DNA of 64,000 bases from Trichoplax sp. H2. Its lineage: Eukaryota; Placozoa; Uniplacotomia; Trichoplacea. A program made the translations under genes and the position numbers. The notes under the pieces are model-generated. The model searched no databases. It was not told the origin of the DNA and saw only the letters and a program-made list of their open reading frames with translations. Shown in pieces: positions 51,883 to 64,000 of this stretch. Positions within the stretch are counted from its first letter, which is position 1. Every line of letters begins with the position of its first letter. The DNA lies in NCBI GenBank assembly GCA_003344405.1, contig NOWV01000035.1, forward strand, positions 62,001 through 126,000, in the 5' to 3' direction.

Positions 51883-54006
51883 CTAAGCTCCGCATTTATA
51901 GAATCATCATAGAAGATATGATGAGTTCTTCTTCGTCATAGCAGGTCTTATAAGTTCGTAACACTTCTTTGAGTTTTACTTGTGATACTGTAAATGTATA
52001 AGTTGCCTCAGCAGATTCAAACAATAGGTTATTGCATGCTATAAGACGTCATAGACGTGCTACTAATATATTATGAAGATGCAAAGTTATTTAGTATTTA
52101 TATATCTTTCCTGATTATTGGGACAGTTTATTACACTATAGCTCTAATAAGTCATAGTTGATTAAATCAAATGTAAGAAAACACAAAAAGTGCTGAAAAC
52201 GACTGCTATTTTTCATTGCTCATGTTTGTACATTAACCGTGTTAATCGCTATTTTTACATAGACGTAATAAATCATCATTTCTGGTTATTAACTGATTAA
52301 ATCGAAGAGAACACGAAAAGTTATGGAAACGATTCTTATGTTTCTTTGTCCATATTTTTGCGTTACTAGTGTTAATTAGTATTTTATATAGACGCAATAA
52401 GCCATCATTTTAGCCATTAAACGCGGGATTTTATCTTTAGTCTATGCGTAAATGGTGTACCTAGAAATTATGCCTAATTTTTATAACCAAATTTAATAGC
52501 AATCATTTCTGTCAGTTATATCGATTTCGAAATCTACTAATTTACCTAAATGGAAGATACAGTACTATCACATAAATTGGATACCTTTTGCTGGTACTTT
52601 GTTGCCAAAATTTATAAATTTTGATCTTTTAAATAAAACAGCGGTATCGAAAGCTTATCTAAAGAAGCTGTATCTTACATACATTAAAGCAGTACCTTTC
52701 TAAGGTTAATAAACTTTCGTAAATATTACCTTAGCATATAAAATGAATTGTCAGTATAGGCCGAAATTTCAGTCATCTATCACGCTATTAGTTTATCTTT
52801 TCCACAATTTATTACTGATAAAATTAAAATTGTGGTAATGATTGATATTCATGTACGTACTGGACTTCAGTGCAAGTGTAAACAGTCAAATTTGCTATCT
52901 CAAATTATTTCATGCAAGAAATTTTGGTAGCCTATACTCAGTTTAACGAATTTAAATAGCATTTTCTAAAGCTGAATCTATACCGTTTATTATACTCTAA
53001 ACTCGTATATCCACTATTAGTTTAGATAGCATTAAATTACTACGTGAGTACGGTACATTTCAGAATTAAACCTTAGCGCTTGCTTTATTGTACAGTTCCC
53101 ATCTTGGATGCAATACGACGTGGTGTTCTATTATATATTTTATAGCACGATTAATCGTTGCCTAATTTAATAGCGATTTATTTCATTCTTGATGGCGAAT
53201 AAGCTTCGAATTTATAGTGATGCCTACACATTACTTAGATCTTTCTGGCAAAATGAGGTCAACATAATAAGTATCAGTACTCAATAATATCGTATCTGTG
53301 TGTATTCATGTCTAATGTTAACGTCAATAAACAGCCATTTATTAGATGATGCCTAAACATCTTCATTAATAAGTCATAAGCTATCATTTTTTTAAGTTTT
53401 GATTACTAATGTGAAATATTTCTATATTATGATGATATAAACATTATCAAATGCATAATTCTAGCAGCCATTATGCAGCCTCATTGCATTGCAACTTACA
53501 ATGACTACAACAACGAACCTTACGGATATATAAATAGCTCCAGTTTTTAAATTTAAACTGTTAAAAACTAGCTAACGTATTTCTATTCTTTCCTGATATA
53601 AGAAATATAAGGGAACAATGCAAGGGATTGTTCTAAACCTCGCATAGGATAATACAAGAGTTCATTGATATTCAGTAGTCTATTCTATTCAAATACTATA
53701 ACCATTTAGCATTATTCGCCATGAATATTAATTAATGTTGTTACTACTTCAAGGCGGACACATATCATAAATAGCTCTAGCGTTGTCGTCGACTTATCGC
53801 CTTGATACAATTAATAGAATTGTTAATGAAGAAATAACACATTAGCTTCCTCACCTATTAACGACAGATTACTCTGATTCCGGTCAAATAGTACCAATTT
53901 GCTGACGTTTAGACTCTACAATTGTTCTCTTGTAAGCTTAGTAGCTCGTTCATTTGTGCTCTTAGAATATAACCTTTAATACAAATTTACGCTGTCGGAC
54001 TATAAA
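51883..54006. other. Intergenic region between dioxygenase and coiled-coil gene
   Basis: About 2.1 kb of AT-rich sequence between two plus-strand genes. Apart from a two-copy tandem duplication at about 52142-52410, nothing gene-like was seen. The right end carries CTATAAA directly before the next ATG, which could be coincidental. Confidence 0.55.
52142..52410. repeat. Two-copy diverged tandem duplication of about 130 bp
   Basis: Unit 1 has GATTAAATCAAATGTAAGAA (52160) followed by GTGTTAATCGCTATTTTTAC and AGACGTAATAA (52261). Unit 2 has GATTAAATCGAAGAGAACAC (52295) followed by GTGTTAATTAGTATTTTATA and AGACGCAATAA (52390). The copies differ by many substitutions and small indels, so the duplication is old. 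Confidence 0.7.
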
Positions 54007-57000
54007 ATGGAGGTGAATTGGGAGAATAAAATTGCCTCTATTATCCGGGAAAATGAAGATAGTATCTCTAAAATCAAGGTAATATCAACATAGATACTAC
54101 ATTGTAAATATACTTATAACTGGAGTCCTAGTAAGTTATATTCATTCTTGCTAATCTACCTAAATAAATTTGGATATATAACTACAACTATTTTCTAGCG
54201 TTTCAATGCTAAAATTTACGAACAGAAGTAGATTATCCAAATGTATTAATATACATGGAAAGATATCATTCATTGATGAGTAGGTAGTTTCAATAACATC
54301 ATGGTTACCGATAAATATCTTTCAGCATAGTTTGAACTCAAAATCCGATTTTATCTACTACTTGAATTTCAAAAAATGTTTGAGTTATTGGTTAAATTTT
54401 TCAAAAGTTCTTTCTAATTCGCTAAGTATAACTTAAGGGGCTATTACGACAAAATTGCAGGCATTTGAAATTGATAAGACTAAAATCAATTCTGATACAA
54501 AATTCCAATCGCAAGATTGCCCTTGCCTTCGATATTTAGATTCAATAAATAGATTTACTATAGTTGAAGTTAAATGTTACACCGATCAAATAAATAAATT
54601 GAAACCGTAACCTACTTTTTAAGTTGAATACTTACATTCGGCAATTCCATGAGAAGACGCCAATTTTAGTACAAATTGATTCCCTTTACCATGATCATAC
54701 TATAGATTTTCGTTCTAATATTTCTGAATGTTTAATACGATCTCTAATATCAATATTTATGCCGAATGACGGTGTTATAATTCTGTCTTATCTTAGCACT
54801 ATCCTGGTTTACGAGATTCAGTTCGTAGAGGTTCATCTAATGCTCTCCAAATTTCTAATCATTGTTTCTTGAATTATTAGCACTCACTTCAGTTATATCG
54901 CAAAAAACCGGACAATAAATTACTAGCAGCTAACTACGGTCTACAAGGTAATTACAGTGGCTTTAGATAGAGATTAAATTTATTCCCGCCCTTATATCAT
55001 CACTTATCTAATCCTTTTTTAACGTATGCAAACTAGGATACAAATCTTCAGGACTTAATTATGCTTCTCCAACTAGCCATGATTTTAATCAAAGCACTTT
55101 GGGCCAACCTGTTACTACTTCCAGTAATAGTGTAGAGCATATCCGGCAAGAATTAATGACTCCGTCTTCACCATTACTTGTTAATTCACTGGTTGAAAGG
55201 ATAGATCAGCAAGCTCAAGTAAGGATAATTTGTTGAAAGTGCTATTAGTTGTATCATTTGCATTAGATCATACCAGCCGTTAAATAAATTTTTTTATTGC
55301 AATCTTCGCTTCTATTATTGAAAATTTCATAGACTATTAGATCACTAACATCAACAATGCGAGAATTAAAGTTTCAATTAGACGTAAATGAGAAAAATAC
55401 AACCAATCTGAGAGGTTTGCTACTAATTATTTTGCTTTTGATGTAAGGCCTCAATATTATGAAATAGTTGCCTTAATGTAATGCGAAAACAATTCAATGT
55501 TTGATCTATAAATAATTGTTATATTATCAAAGAATCTGATCCTAATCCTGATACGATAATCTTGTAGGATTATTTTGATTACTAATTGATGAAGTAGATA
55601 CTCAATTGTGACGAATTTGTACTTGCAATTTGAAATGCGAGTAATGTCGGTTGTTTCGGAGAAATTACGCTAGAACTGCTCGTAACAGCTTACAAAATGT
55701 ATTTAGATCTCCAACAAAATCTCCTCTACTTTCCAGTTTTCATCGTTGATGCACACTCTTAGCTATTTCAATAGCACATTTATTATCATGCTATGGAATA
55801 TTCTTTTAAAAATATGGTGGAAACTATAATCTGATATCTGGCTTGTTAACTAAACATGATCGTCGCTAAAATATTCTTAGTTCATTTTGTGCAAGTTTAG
55901 TACTGTATCTTGATTTAATTAATAATTACTTTTTAATCACTTTAAGATGAAATTAATAGCATTAAAAGAGTGAACAGCCAGCAAGAATTAGACCACATCA
56001 TTGAAGATAAGCTACGAAGTGTAAGTTCATTTAATTCATATATCAGATTTAGATTGATAATTGAAGCTTCCGCAAGTATGATATAAGAGAATTTCGAATT
56101 CAATTCTATATCAAGAATGTTCTGTCGCCACATATAAATAATAACCTTGACGTATGTCTGTTGATGCATACTGTATTACATGCGAGAAGCTGATAGGAAT
56201 GAATCTTCTAGCTTCAATTACGATGATTCATTTACTTCTTATGACTTAATAATGCAATGGCTTCAGCAGCTGTAATAGCTGCAATAATATCTTATGATAT
56301 TAGCACTGTTATATCAATCTGTTAAGCCATTCTTATTCATTACTCTCTATCTATTTTTACCAATCGTATATTGATAATAAGAGATCAGCTACGATAGTTT
56401 GCACAGGAAAGATCATAATTTAACCTAAACTAATCAATAGATGATTCTTTATCTAGTGGAAAAAGCAATTACAGCTTGAAGTCAAGGCAATAACAAATGA
56501 TGTTCGAAGGCGTCCAATTCGCGATGATAAAGATGACAGTTATACAAGAGGCAGTGAGCCAGCTTTGGCCATTCTATCACAAGATTTTTATCAGAGGTAA
56601 AGTACGACAATCATCGCTTGCATCTTATAGTCTTATAGATACATAGATTCTGTTGAACTTGATATACAGGGATAAATGCCTTGATAGTGTACATATAATC
56701 GAATTTTACTTGATAGGATCGAAACACCAAAGTAGAAATTTGATTCATGATTGACTAATTTAACATTGTAGGATTATGTTATCGCATATAGCGAATAGCA
56801 TTGTCTACTCGCTAGACTATACTAGTGATGCATTTGAAACCGTTCTCATCAGGATCTAAAGTAAATGATATTTCCTTCTATTTTGCTGCAGTAAAAAATA
56901 TGTTGAAGAAGACTTTGCTACCTTCCAAGGTAACTTGGACAGACTTCGATCAAGAGTGGGTAAGTTAAATGTCCAGTACGACCTTATGAATGAAATTGCT

Positions 57001-58166
57001 AATATCACGACCTTCTACTGTAATATCAAATTGATACGAAAAATTTTCACAACTCAAAATGTGCTTGTAATAAATTGATAATCTAACAGCTAATCAATCC
57101 GCTAGGTAAAATTGAAGTCGATAAAAATAATCTAAGCTGCGAACTTCAAGCTTTATATGTTAATCAAGATCAGATGAAAAGGGTATAATATCAGCTCTTA
57201 TTATTCAACGTTAAAATTTCATTAGATGATTAGTACGCTAATGAATCATCAAACTTATCATATACTATAGTAAAGGGCAGGAGAATCATAGTCATATTTC
57301 ATTTTTCTCTTTCGTACCTTCATAGCAAGTCGATGGAATCCTAAATACCCAACATCATCATGCGCAACATATACAGTTATTGAACGAGGATAAACAACTT
57401 AAGAATGCCCTTTTGCAGGATCTGAGGTAATTATATCAGTACCTGAAGCTTTTCAACTTTTGCATATTAGTATCGATAAATTATGGAATAAATTTTGATT
57501 AAGCTTACAAGTCAGGTCACATAATCAGTCAATCAATTAGAACCCCTCCAGTGAATAAATACAATATAATATCATAACATTTATGATCTAGATGGAATAA
57601 AGGGGGTGCAATGCCTATAAATCTTGCAATTTGATTTCATTATTTATCGCGAATTGATTAGATTGGCTATTGATAATATACAAGATGAAATTTTACAACA
57701 TGCCTCGGTATTACAGCAGCTGAAGACAAGCCGCAGCATTGAAGGTATGCTTGTGTACCATGACAGGAATGATTAATGGCGTTATGATACTATCTAGAAA
57801 ACGAACTACTCTAATAATTATAATAATCAATTTAGTTAGAATTTAATATACGCGTGTATTTCACTACTATTTATTATTATTATTTTTTTATTTATAGTTC
57901 GAAAGAAACACCTCAAGAAAAACCTACAACGTAAGAAGGAAGCATTTGCAAGCACTGCCGTTGATGGCATTAATAGTTCCAACCTCGTTACCGTTTCATC
58001 AGTATCATCTGCATCTGTTTCCTCTTCTGCATCTACTAAAAGCCAATCATCATCGATAGAAAATAGTAGCAATAGTATCAATACAAGTAGTAGTAGTGAA
58101 AGCAAAAGCAGCGATAGATCAAATCGTTTTCTTGCTACAAGTTCTAGTAGTGAATCAGGTAAATAA
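54007..58166 (+). CDS. Predicted coiled-coil protein with serine-rich tail (spliced, family not recognised)
   Basis: Chain of small plus-strand exons with GT-AG junctions. Exon 1 is 54007-54078 (MEVNWENKIASIIRENEDSI). Others include one from 54461 (AFEIDKTKINSDTKFQSQDC), one to 55218 (NSLVERIDQQAQ), one near 55345-55415 (STMRELKFQLDVNEKNTTNL), 55945-56020 (NSIKRVNSQQELDHIIEDKL), 56470-56597 (LEVKAITNDVRRRPIRDDKD), 56895-56957 (VEEDFATFQGNLDRLRSR), 57105-57180, 57330-57425, 57660-57743 and a last exon from 57898. The middle is rich in E/K/Q/L with heptad-like spacing. The last exon starts with a basic stretch (RKKHLKKNLQRKKEAF), continues with a Ser/Thr-rich tail and ends ESGK, stop at 58164-58166. 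A centrosomal or cytoskeletal role would be a guess. Exons between 54.6 and 55.0 kb are uncertain. Confidence 0.7.
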
Positions 58167-59177
58167 TTCACTACCTACTACTTCATGCCTAATAGCCATC
58201 GATTTATAGAAAATAACGAAAAGACAATTTCATTTTAGATTAAAAATTAGGATATCAATACCCATGGTGATTATGCTTTCGAAACTCTATGAAGAAAATC
58301 CATGCGATGGAGTACTTTAACACATATTGGATTTCTTGACTATAGTTAATGAGATCGGTTGATGGTGATTATTGGTGGATCATGGATAACTGCATTATTT
58401 AAACCATTTTTAAATTGCACTTTTATGTCATCGTTGTATTAGTTTGTTGTCGAAATTTTTACCTACGATAACTTTAAAATCTCTTAACCTTAAATTTCGT
58501 GTACGCTGACTGAATTGCTTTATTTATCCTGTTAATCGAGAATTCACTGCAGTCCTGTAGTATTTACATCTAGTTTGTACAGAACCGTCTATGATGTTGT
58601 AAAGGGCTTATTATAACCGTAAAATGCCAATTATAGCTACCGTATTTGAATAAGCAGCAATTTCTGTATTAAACGCAAGTGTATGATATCAAATGCTTCA
58701 CGTAGTCAAGATATTAATTAAGTGGTAATTGCATCAGTTACAATACTAGCCCATCTAATAACTGATGTGAATGGCATGTTTAAGAGGAACTACTATTTTA
58801 TTTTCTCTTTTTCTTGAATAATCGATCAATAAAATCGAAAAGGTAATACAAAATGAAAAACAGCAACATATTGATCTAAATATGTAAGGGTTTCACTACT
58901 GATTTCTCGTCGGCAGTTTAACAACTCTGTAGTTATTACAGAATATACGACAAATGTTAAATATATTACAGTAATATCACATTCATATAACAAGAGTATT
59001 ATTACCCTAGTCTTAACAGGTGAAACTGGTGCATAATATATAATCAGTATGGTGGTAATAAGGGTAACAAAGAGGAATACCACATAAACTTCAATTGCAA
59101 GCAACAGTTGCTGCTATCATTGAAATAATACAACAATTCTATACCGTACTACCTAAAATATCTCAAGAGGGGATATT
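58167..59177. other. Convergent intergenic region, no gene called
   Basis: About 1 kb between the coiled-coil gene and the SREK1 3' end, containing both 3' flanks. A 92-codon hydrophobic minus-strand frame (58826-59104) lacks an ATG at its start and has no partner exon, so it is left out. Confidence 0.5.
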
Positions 59178-62100
59178 CTAGTTAGACCCTTCATCGCTAC
59201 TACTACTTTCCCGCTTGGATTTCTTCTTTTTCTTTTTCTTTTTTTTCTCTCGCTTTGGTGTTTCAGGTTCGCTCGCTTCTTTTACTTTACTGTTGTTATT
59301 GTCGGTTGCGACAGTATCTTTTACGCTATCAACTTCTTCATTAGCATTCTTTTCAACTTCCTTATAGTTAGTGCTATCTTTTTCTTCCTTAGTTTCTTTA
59401 CCCTTCTTATCTCGGCTGGATGATTTGTTATCATCATCGCGATCACGTTTATCTTTCTTTGACTTGTGGTGTCTATTAAATTAAGAATATTGCATTGCGT
59501 ATTACTAAGGATTATTGAACCACAATGGATATAAAACTGAGTACAATGGCACTACAGATAACTACCGTAGCATACCTATGTTTAGGCGATGATGATCGAC
59601 TTCGCGAACGATGGCGGCGATCTCTAGAAGTACGACGATGGCGATCCCTATAATACACAAGTTATATAAGTGTTTTATTATTAGACACAATTGTAAATTA
59701 ATATTCATAAATTTGCCATATAGAATATATCGATATCGAATCAATTGATTATCAATCTTAATATTACGAACCTGCTATCACTACGTGACCGGCGAGAACT
59801 CCTGTGACGTGACGACGATCTTCGCCTTTTTCTATCTTTAGACTTGGATCTTGAACGAGAATGTCTATGTCGCCTCCTTTCTCTATCTTTAGACTTTGAT
59901 CTGGAACGCGAACGTGATGATTGATCTGTGGATGATTTTCGCTGCCTTCTATTTTTATCTCTTGATTTCGATCCGGATCGCGATCGTCGATGGTCTGATG
60001 GAGATCTGCGCCTTCTGCCTCTAGATCTTGATGTTGAACGTCGTCTAGATCTGCTTCTCCTGCGTTTATCTCTGGATCTCGAACTTGATCTTCTTCTATC
60101 CCTCGATCTTGAACGTCTTTTTCTTTCTCTCGAGCGATCTCTGTAGCGCCTGGGTTATTGTATCATACATATATTATATATATATATATATAAATTTGTT
60201 AGCAACGCCAAAATATCTCGTATCCATAAGGTTATTAATATACGATACAAAAGTATTATGGGTATCATAAAATTTACCTCGATCGCGGAGATATAGATCG
60301 AGATTTTCGACTGTAGGGCCTATCTATGGAGCGAGATCTACTTTTCGTCCTGCGCCGCCTTTCCCGAGATTTTGAGTGAGACCTAACGTAGCAATTGATG
60401 TTAAAAACGAATCATCTATTATTACAGGCACATACTTGAATTCATAGTACAAATACAATTCATACCTGCTATGTCTTCTTTTAGTGCTAAGATCTAAAAT
60501 TTACAATAATTTTTGCAATAAGTACATGGATGGTAGTAGGATAACGATAACAATACTAAGCAAATAGCTGCATACTAACCTGTTCCACCGGGCTCAGCGG
60601 AATGTCCTGTACTTTCTCGAACTTGCTTCATAGCATTTTCAACTTCGCGCTGTATTATCTCAGGATTTCTTACTTGCGGTTTAACGATAGCATTTTTAGA
60701 ATAATTTATCCTATTGGAAAAATTATATATCAGACATTAATATTTCAAGCGCACTAACGCTACCGATACTAATTAGCCATTATCAATATTAGTTGTAAAA
60801 TTGAAAGGTGAAAATTGATGAACATACTTTAATGGCTTGTCAGCAAATGTAATTCCGGAGAGAGCTATAGAACGATATACCGAAACTTTTTCCGAATATT
60901 CGATAAAAGCAAACCTATAAGAAGATCACGGATAGTTGCAAATTCTTCAAACTTTTATGACAAAGAAAATAGAAAGGACCATTGCATACGTATAATAGTT
61001 ACAGTAACGAAATCTATCCTTTATTTCGACATAAAAAGGAAGAATCACTATATCACCTAGTTGGTTGAGATGCATCGCCTCCCATTCGAACATATCTAAT
61101 TTCGCCACAAGTTGAAAAAAACGTCAATAGCTGATCAGCAGTAACCTAATGGTTCAAAGAAATGTATTAGTATTGTGTTATCCTAGTAGCATGAAAACTG
61201 TTGGGACAATTCGATGGAATTGGAAATGATTGTGAATATACCTTTGAATTTAAGTTACCAACATAAATGGTTCGCCTTATCTCATCAATTTTAGCAGGGT
61301 CCTGATTACCAGGAAGTGGCGGAGGTGCAGGAATACCCAACGCAGAAGCCATGACGTCTGCAGGGATTCCAGTATTACTACTTGCAGGCTGGATAAGTAA
61401 AATGATACTTTATTATTTCTTCAACATTTCTCGATAGGCAAAGTTATATTATACGTAGACGACAGCGATTGTCATTATTGCTTAATTTCTGTTTCCATGG
61501 AGTGTATACTGTACTATTTTATTTAGATGGTACTTAAGGAATAACGGTGGTAGTATTCATGTAAGTATAAAAGCTCGATAGCCAGGATATACCTACATGT
61601 TTTATGCTATATGCTACAGTTTTTCAACAGAGGTAGAGCATTTGCAACTGCATCACTTCATACTTGCATTTATAAAATTGATATACTGTTATCGAACTTT
61701 GACTTACATTTAAATTAACAGCAGCTGCAATTGTCATGGCAGTTTGATCATCAGGAATACAACCTTCATGATAAAGTAAGACAACATGGTTAGAACCTAT
61801 TGATTGTCAATCTCAATTTATTATGATTGTCGAGCTGAAATACACTGAATCTTCATCATTGTACTGGTATACTACGATATTCATATCTGCTATCACAAAT
61901 TGGATTTTACTAAACAAATCAAAGTAGATGATTTTACCATCGCTTGCTGGTATCACTATCAGAGCACGGTCAATGAAGACTGAGTTGCTTAAATGCCTGG
62001 CTACTTGAACACTGTGACAATCTTTATACTTGACAAAGCAAACTTTTGAGGTAACCGCTGCCGCTTGTGTCCTGTCGTGGTGCAAAGCAAATTGTCAAAG

Positions 62101-62771
62101 TTAGCCATTATCCCCATTCAAATCATACAACAAGTAACAAGTGAAGTTAAGTTCAAAGGTTTTGTAATTGGGAATTGTGTCAATGCATAAAATTGCGGTT
62201 GCAATACTGAAACGAAAGTGATCCATTGACAAAAACAGCACTTTCAACTTTCAAGCAAGTCAACGGTATCATTTGGGTTGGTATCTCTAGCTGACAGTAC
62301 TTTACTTTAGTGCAAGTATGATTATGTTTGATAACACGTTGTGTTTCATTCTTCGTCTAGACAGAGAGAAGAAAGAGTGTGACTGTTACCCACTAGCATA
62401 TTAAGGCAATGTTGCGTCTGGATATGACTATCCATCAAGGCGTTATCGTTACGGTTTGATTCAAGACATTTCTGTCAATGTGATTGCATATGATGGAAGG
62501 AAAAGCAGCGTTTACTCCATGACTCAAACTAGCTAGGCTATGAGGTGGTGGACATAGCTAAGTGATCCTAATTAGCCAACATAGACTGATTGCATTCTTA
62601 CTCCGAAGGAAACAGCTTCAATTCTTCAATTTCACCCAAAAACCCGAAGAGAGTGTTCAACTGTTCTACCGTTGCTCCTGGTGATACATTGGTCACTTGG
62701 CAAACATGCGTTACTTCCGAGGAGTCATTAACTGCATCGTTAGCAGTGCTAACCTCGTCTTGGGCAGCCAT
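59178..62771 (-). CDS. SREK1: SREK1-like SR splicing regulator with two RRMs and RS domain (spliced)
   Basis: Nuclear SR-related protein that modulates splice-site choice. The start is MAAQDEVSTANDAVNDSSEV (ATG at 62771). RRM1 is split over two exons: VCQVTNVSPGATVEQLNTLF (62.7 kb) and SKVCFVKYKDCHSVQVARHL (62.05 kb). A linker follows with PDDQTAMTIAAAVNLN (61.75 kb) and PPPLPGNQDPAKIDEIRR (61.3 kb). RRM2 has RNP2 TIYVGNLNS, then ADQLLTFFSTCGEIRYVRMG (61.1 kb) and RNP1 RFAFIEYSE (60.9 kb), then KINYSKNAIVKPQVRNPEII (60.65 kb). Several RS-repeat exons (60.37-59.58 kb) and a lysine/acid-rich last exon ending RESSSSDEGSN, stop at 59180-59178, complete it. The order and linker wording (DPAKIDEIRR, NAIVKP) match vertebrate SREK1 specifically. 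Just upstream lies a dense GTAC array. Confidence 0.94.
60174..60192. repeat. TA microsatellite in a SREK1 intron
   Basis: Pure TA run of about nine units between two RS-domain exons. Confidence 0.8.
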
Positions 62772-62839
62772 GGCGGACGAAAGTTGAAAATGCTGTAGAA
62801 AACGCTTTGACTGAACTGGAAAGAGTCCTCCAAGGTAGT

Positions 62840-63300
62840 CCAGTCCAGTCCAGTACACTGTACTGTACTTTACAGTACTTACACTGTAAAAAGAAAGGAA
62901 TGACTGCGCAGTACAGTACTGTACCGTACTGTACTGCTTGAAACACGTGGTCGTTCAAATACGGTCCAATAGGGTACAGTACAGAGCAGAACTGGTTACA
63001 GTACTGTACTGTACACTGTACACTGTACACTGGACATTGTTTTTCAAGCGTCAAGTCCAGTCCAGTACTGTACAGTATAGAGCAGTATTGGTTACAGTAC
63101 TTCACACTGTACAGTACAGTATGGCTTAAAACCGTGGTTGTTTTTCAAGCGACTAGTCCAATACAGTACAGTACTGTACTGTACAGAGCAGTACTAATTA
63201 CAGTACTGTAAACTGTACACTGTACTATACGGTACTGTACACTGTACAGTACAGTACAGTATGGCTTATAAACGTCGTTGTTTTTTCAAGCGTCAAGTGA
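62840..63300. repeat. Higher-order GTAC array with 90-140 bp units, left copy
   Basis: GTAC tetramers spaced by A or T are grouped into larger units. These are bounded by the spacers TTTTTCAAGCGtcAAGTCCA (near 63040, 63140 and, diverged, 63280) and AGAGCAGtAcTgGTTACAG (near 62983, 63082 and 63186). Units are about 90-140 bp. This is a real higher-order repeat and not simple sequence only. Confidence 0.85.
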
Positions 63301-63348
63301 TGATTTCCCATTGGCCACAAAAGGAAAACCTATCCGCTAAAACTCAAC
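62899..63348. repeat. Left member of a large duplication around the N gap
   Basis: Starts AATGACTGCGCAGTACAGTA and ends CTATCCGCTAAAACTCAAC. The same start, internal spacers and end recur at 63514-64000, with indels in the GTAC blocks. Because the right copy begins exactly after the N run, an assembly or haplotype origin is likely. Confidence 0.85.
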
Positions 63349-63493
63349 TTGCAGTGGCATCGTAGCGGTAAAAGGAAAGAAAATTTGGAGTGTCCTGTAC
63401 GGTACAGTTCATAGCAATTTCTTGTATCTTTATAACACAGTGCGAGATCGATATTTTTAACGTACTTGAAACGTTCAGTTTAGTCACATGAAC

Positions 63494-63513
63494 NNNNNNN
63501 NNNNNNNNNNNNN
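63494..63513. other. Assembly gap (20 N)
   Basis: Second 20-base N run, placed within the SREK1 upstream repeat region. Confidence 0.98.
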
Positions 63514-64000
63514 AATGACTGCGCAGTACAGTACTGTACCGTACTGTACTGCTTGAAACACGTGGTCGTTCAAATACGGTCCAATAGGGTACAGTACAGA
63601 GCAGAACTGGTTACAGTACTGTACTGTACTGTACACTGTACACTGTACTGTATGTACTGTACAGTACTGTACACTGGACATTGTTTTTCAAGCGTCAAGT
63701 CCTATCCAGTACAGTACTGTACAGAGCAGTATTGGTTACAGTACTTCACACTGTACACTGTACTGTACAGTATGGCTTCAAACCGTACTGTACTGTACTG
63801 TACAGTACGGATTAAAACCGTGGTTGTTTTTCAAGTGATAAGTCCAATACAGTACAGTACAGTACAGTACAGAGCAGTACTAGTTACAGTACTGTAAACT
63901 GTACACTGTACAGTATGGCTTAAAAACGTCCTTGTTTTTCAAGCGTCAAGTGATGATTTCCCATTGCCACAAAAGGAAAACCTATCCGCTAAAACTCAAC
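63514..64000. repeat. Right member of the large duplication, continues past the window
   Basis: Repeats 62899-63348 from its first base after the gap to the last base of the window. It has an extra GTAC-rich segment near 63780-63812 and other indels. The true extent cannot be seen. Confidence 0.85.

Larger units (their letters stand above)
62772..64000. other. SREK1 upstream region filled with GTAC palindromic arrays
   Basis: From about 62840 to the window end the sequence alternates GTAC period-5 blocks with conserved spacers such as AGAGCAGTAcTGGTTACAGT and GGCTTaaAACcGTGGTTGTT. No coding exon is supported: all open frames here are low-complexity translations of the array (repeated VQYxTVQYC-type strings). 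The region must include the SREK1 promoter. Confidence 0.7.

Noticed and set aside
58826-59104. Hydrophobic minus-strand 92-codon frame that looks like membrane segments
   Set aside because: It has no ATG at its start, lies in the 3' flank of SREK1, and AT-rich DNA easily gives hydrophobic translations. A terminal exon cannot be excluded but is unsupported.
59928-60146. Plus-strand 72-codon frame rich in Leu, Asp and Arg
   Set aside because: It is the antisense reading of the SREK1 RS-repeat exons.
62749-63897. Several frames with repeated VQY/TVQYC peptides on both strands
   Set aside because: Translations of the GTAC array; low complexity and equally open on both strands.

Overview
This window is a piece of an intron-rich, AT-rich animal nuclear genome. 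It holds nine spliced genes with short GT-AG introns. The set (HEATR1, TRAPPC13, CTH, mitochondrial CLPP, a carnitine acyltransferase, a TauD/TfdA-type dioxygenase, SREK1) combines standard metazoan genes with a TauD-like gene common in early-branching animals. I infer a placozoan- or sponge-like animal; the species cannot be fixed from the sequence alone. Two 20-base N runs (43307-43326, 63494-63513) show a draft assembly, and both are flanked by near-duplicate sequence.

Layout, left to right. HEATR1 (ribosome biogenesis, minus) fills 0.67-12.4 kb. TRAPPC13 (vesicle tethering, minus) lies at 14.1-18.1 kb, with an oversized first intron carrying decayed plus-strand coding sequence. A gene-free block at 18.2-21.4 kb holds decayed plus-strand coding sequence that resembles a Helitron replicase. 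Cystathionine gamma-lyase (minus, 21.5-26.2 kb) and mitochondrial ClpP (plus, 27.7-29.8 kb) are divergent across 1.55 kb rich in a GTAC palindrome. A long minus-strand gene at about 30.2-36.5 kb is not securely identified; parts look XPF-like, perhaps SHOC1/ZIP2. Upstream of it is a nine-copy, 191-bp satellite (36.85-38.5 kb). A carnitine O-acyltransferase (minus, 39.7-45.6 kb) and the dioxygenase (plus, 49.9-51.9 kb) diverge across 4.3 kb of mostly decayed sequence. A coiled-coil gene (plus, 54.0-58.2 kb) converges on SREK1 (minus, 59.2-62.8 kb), whose upstream side is a dense GTAC array running to the window end.

The genes are independent housekeeping loci and form no operon or pathway. The most distinctive non-genic features are a period-5 self-complementary array (GTAC plus A or T), densest just upstream of HEATR1, CTH/CLPP and SREK1; a small dispersed hairpin family sharing the 12-mer AGTAGTCCATGA; the 191-bp satellite; and the decayed mobile-element-like coding blocks. 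I found no tRNA, rRNA or CRISPR array.
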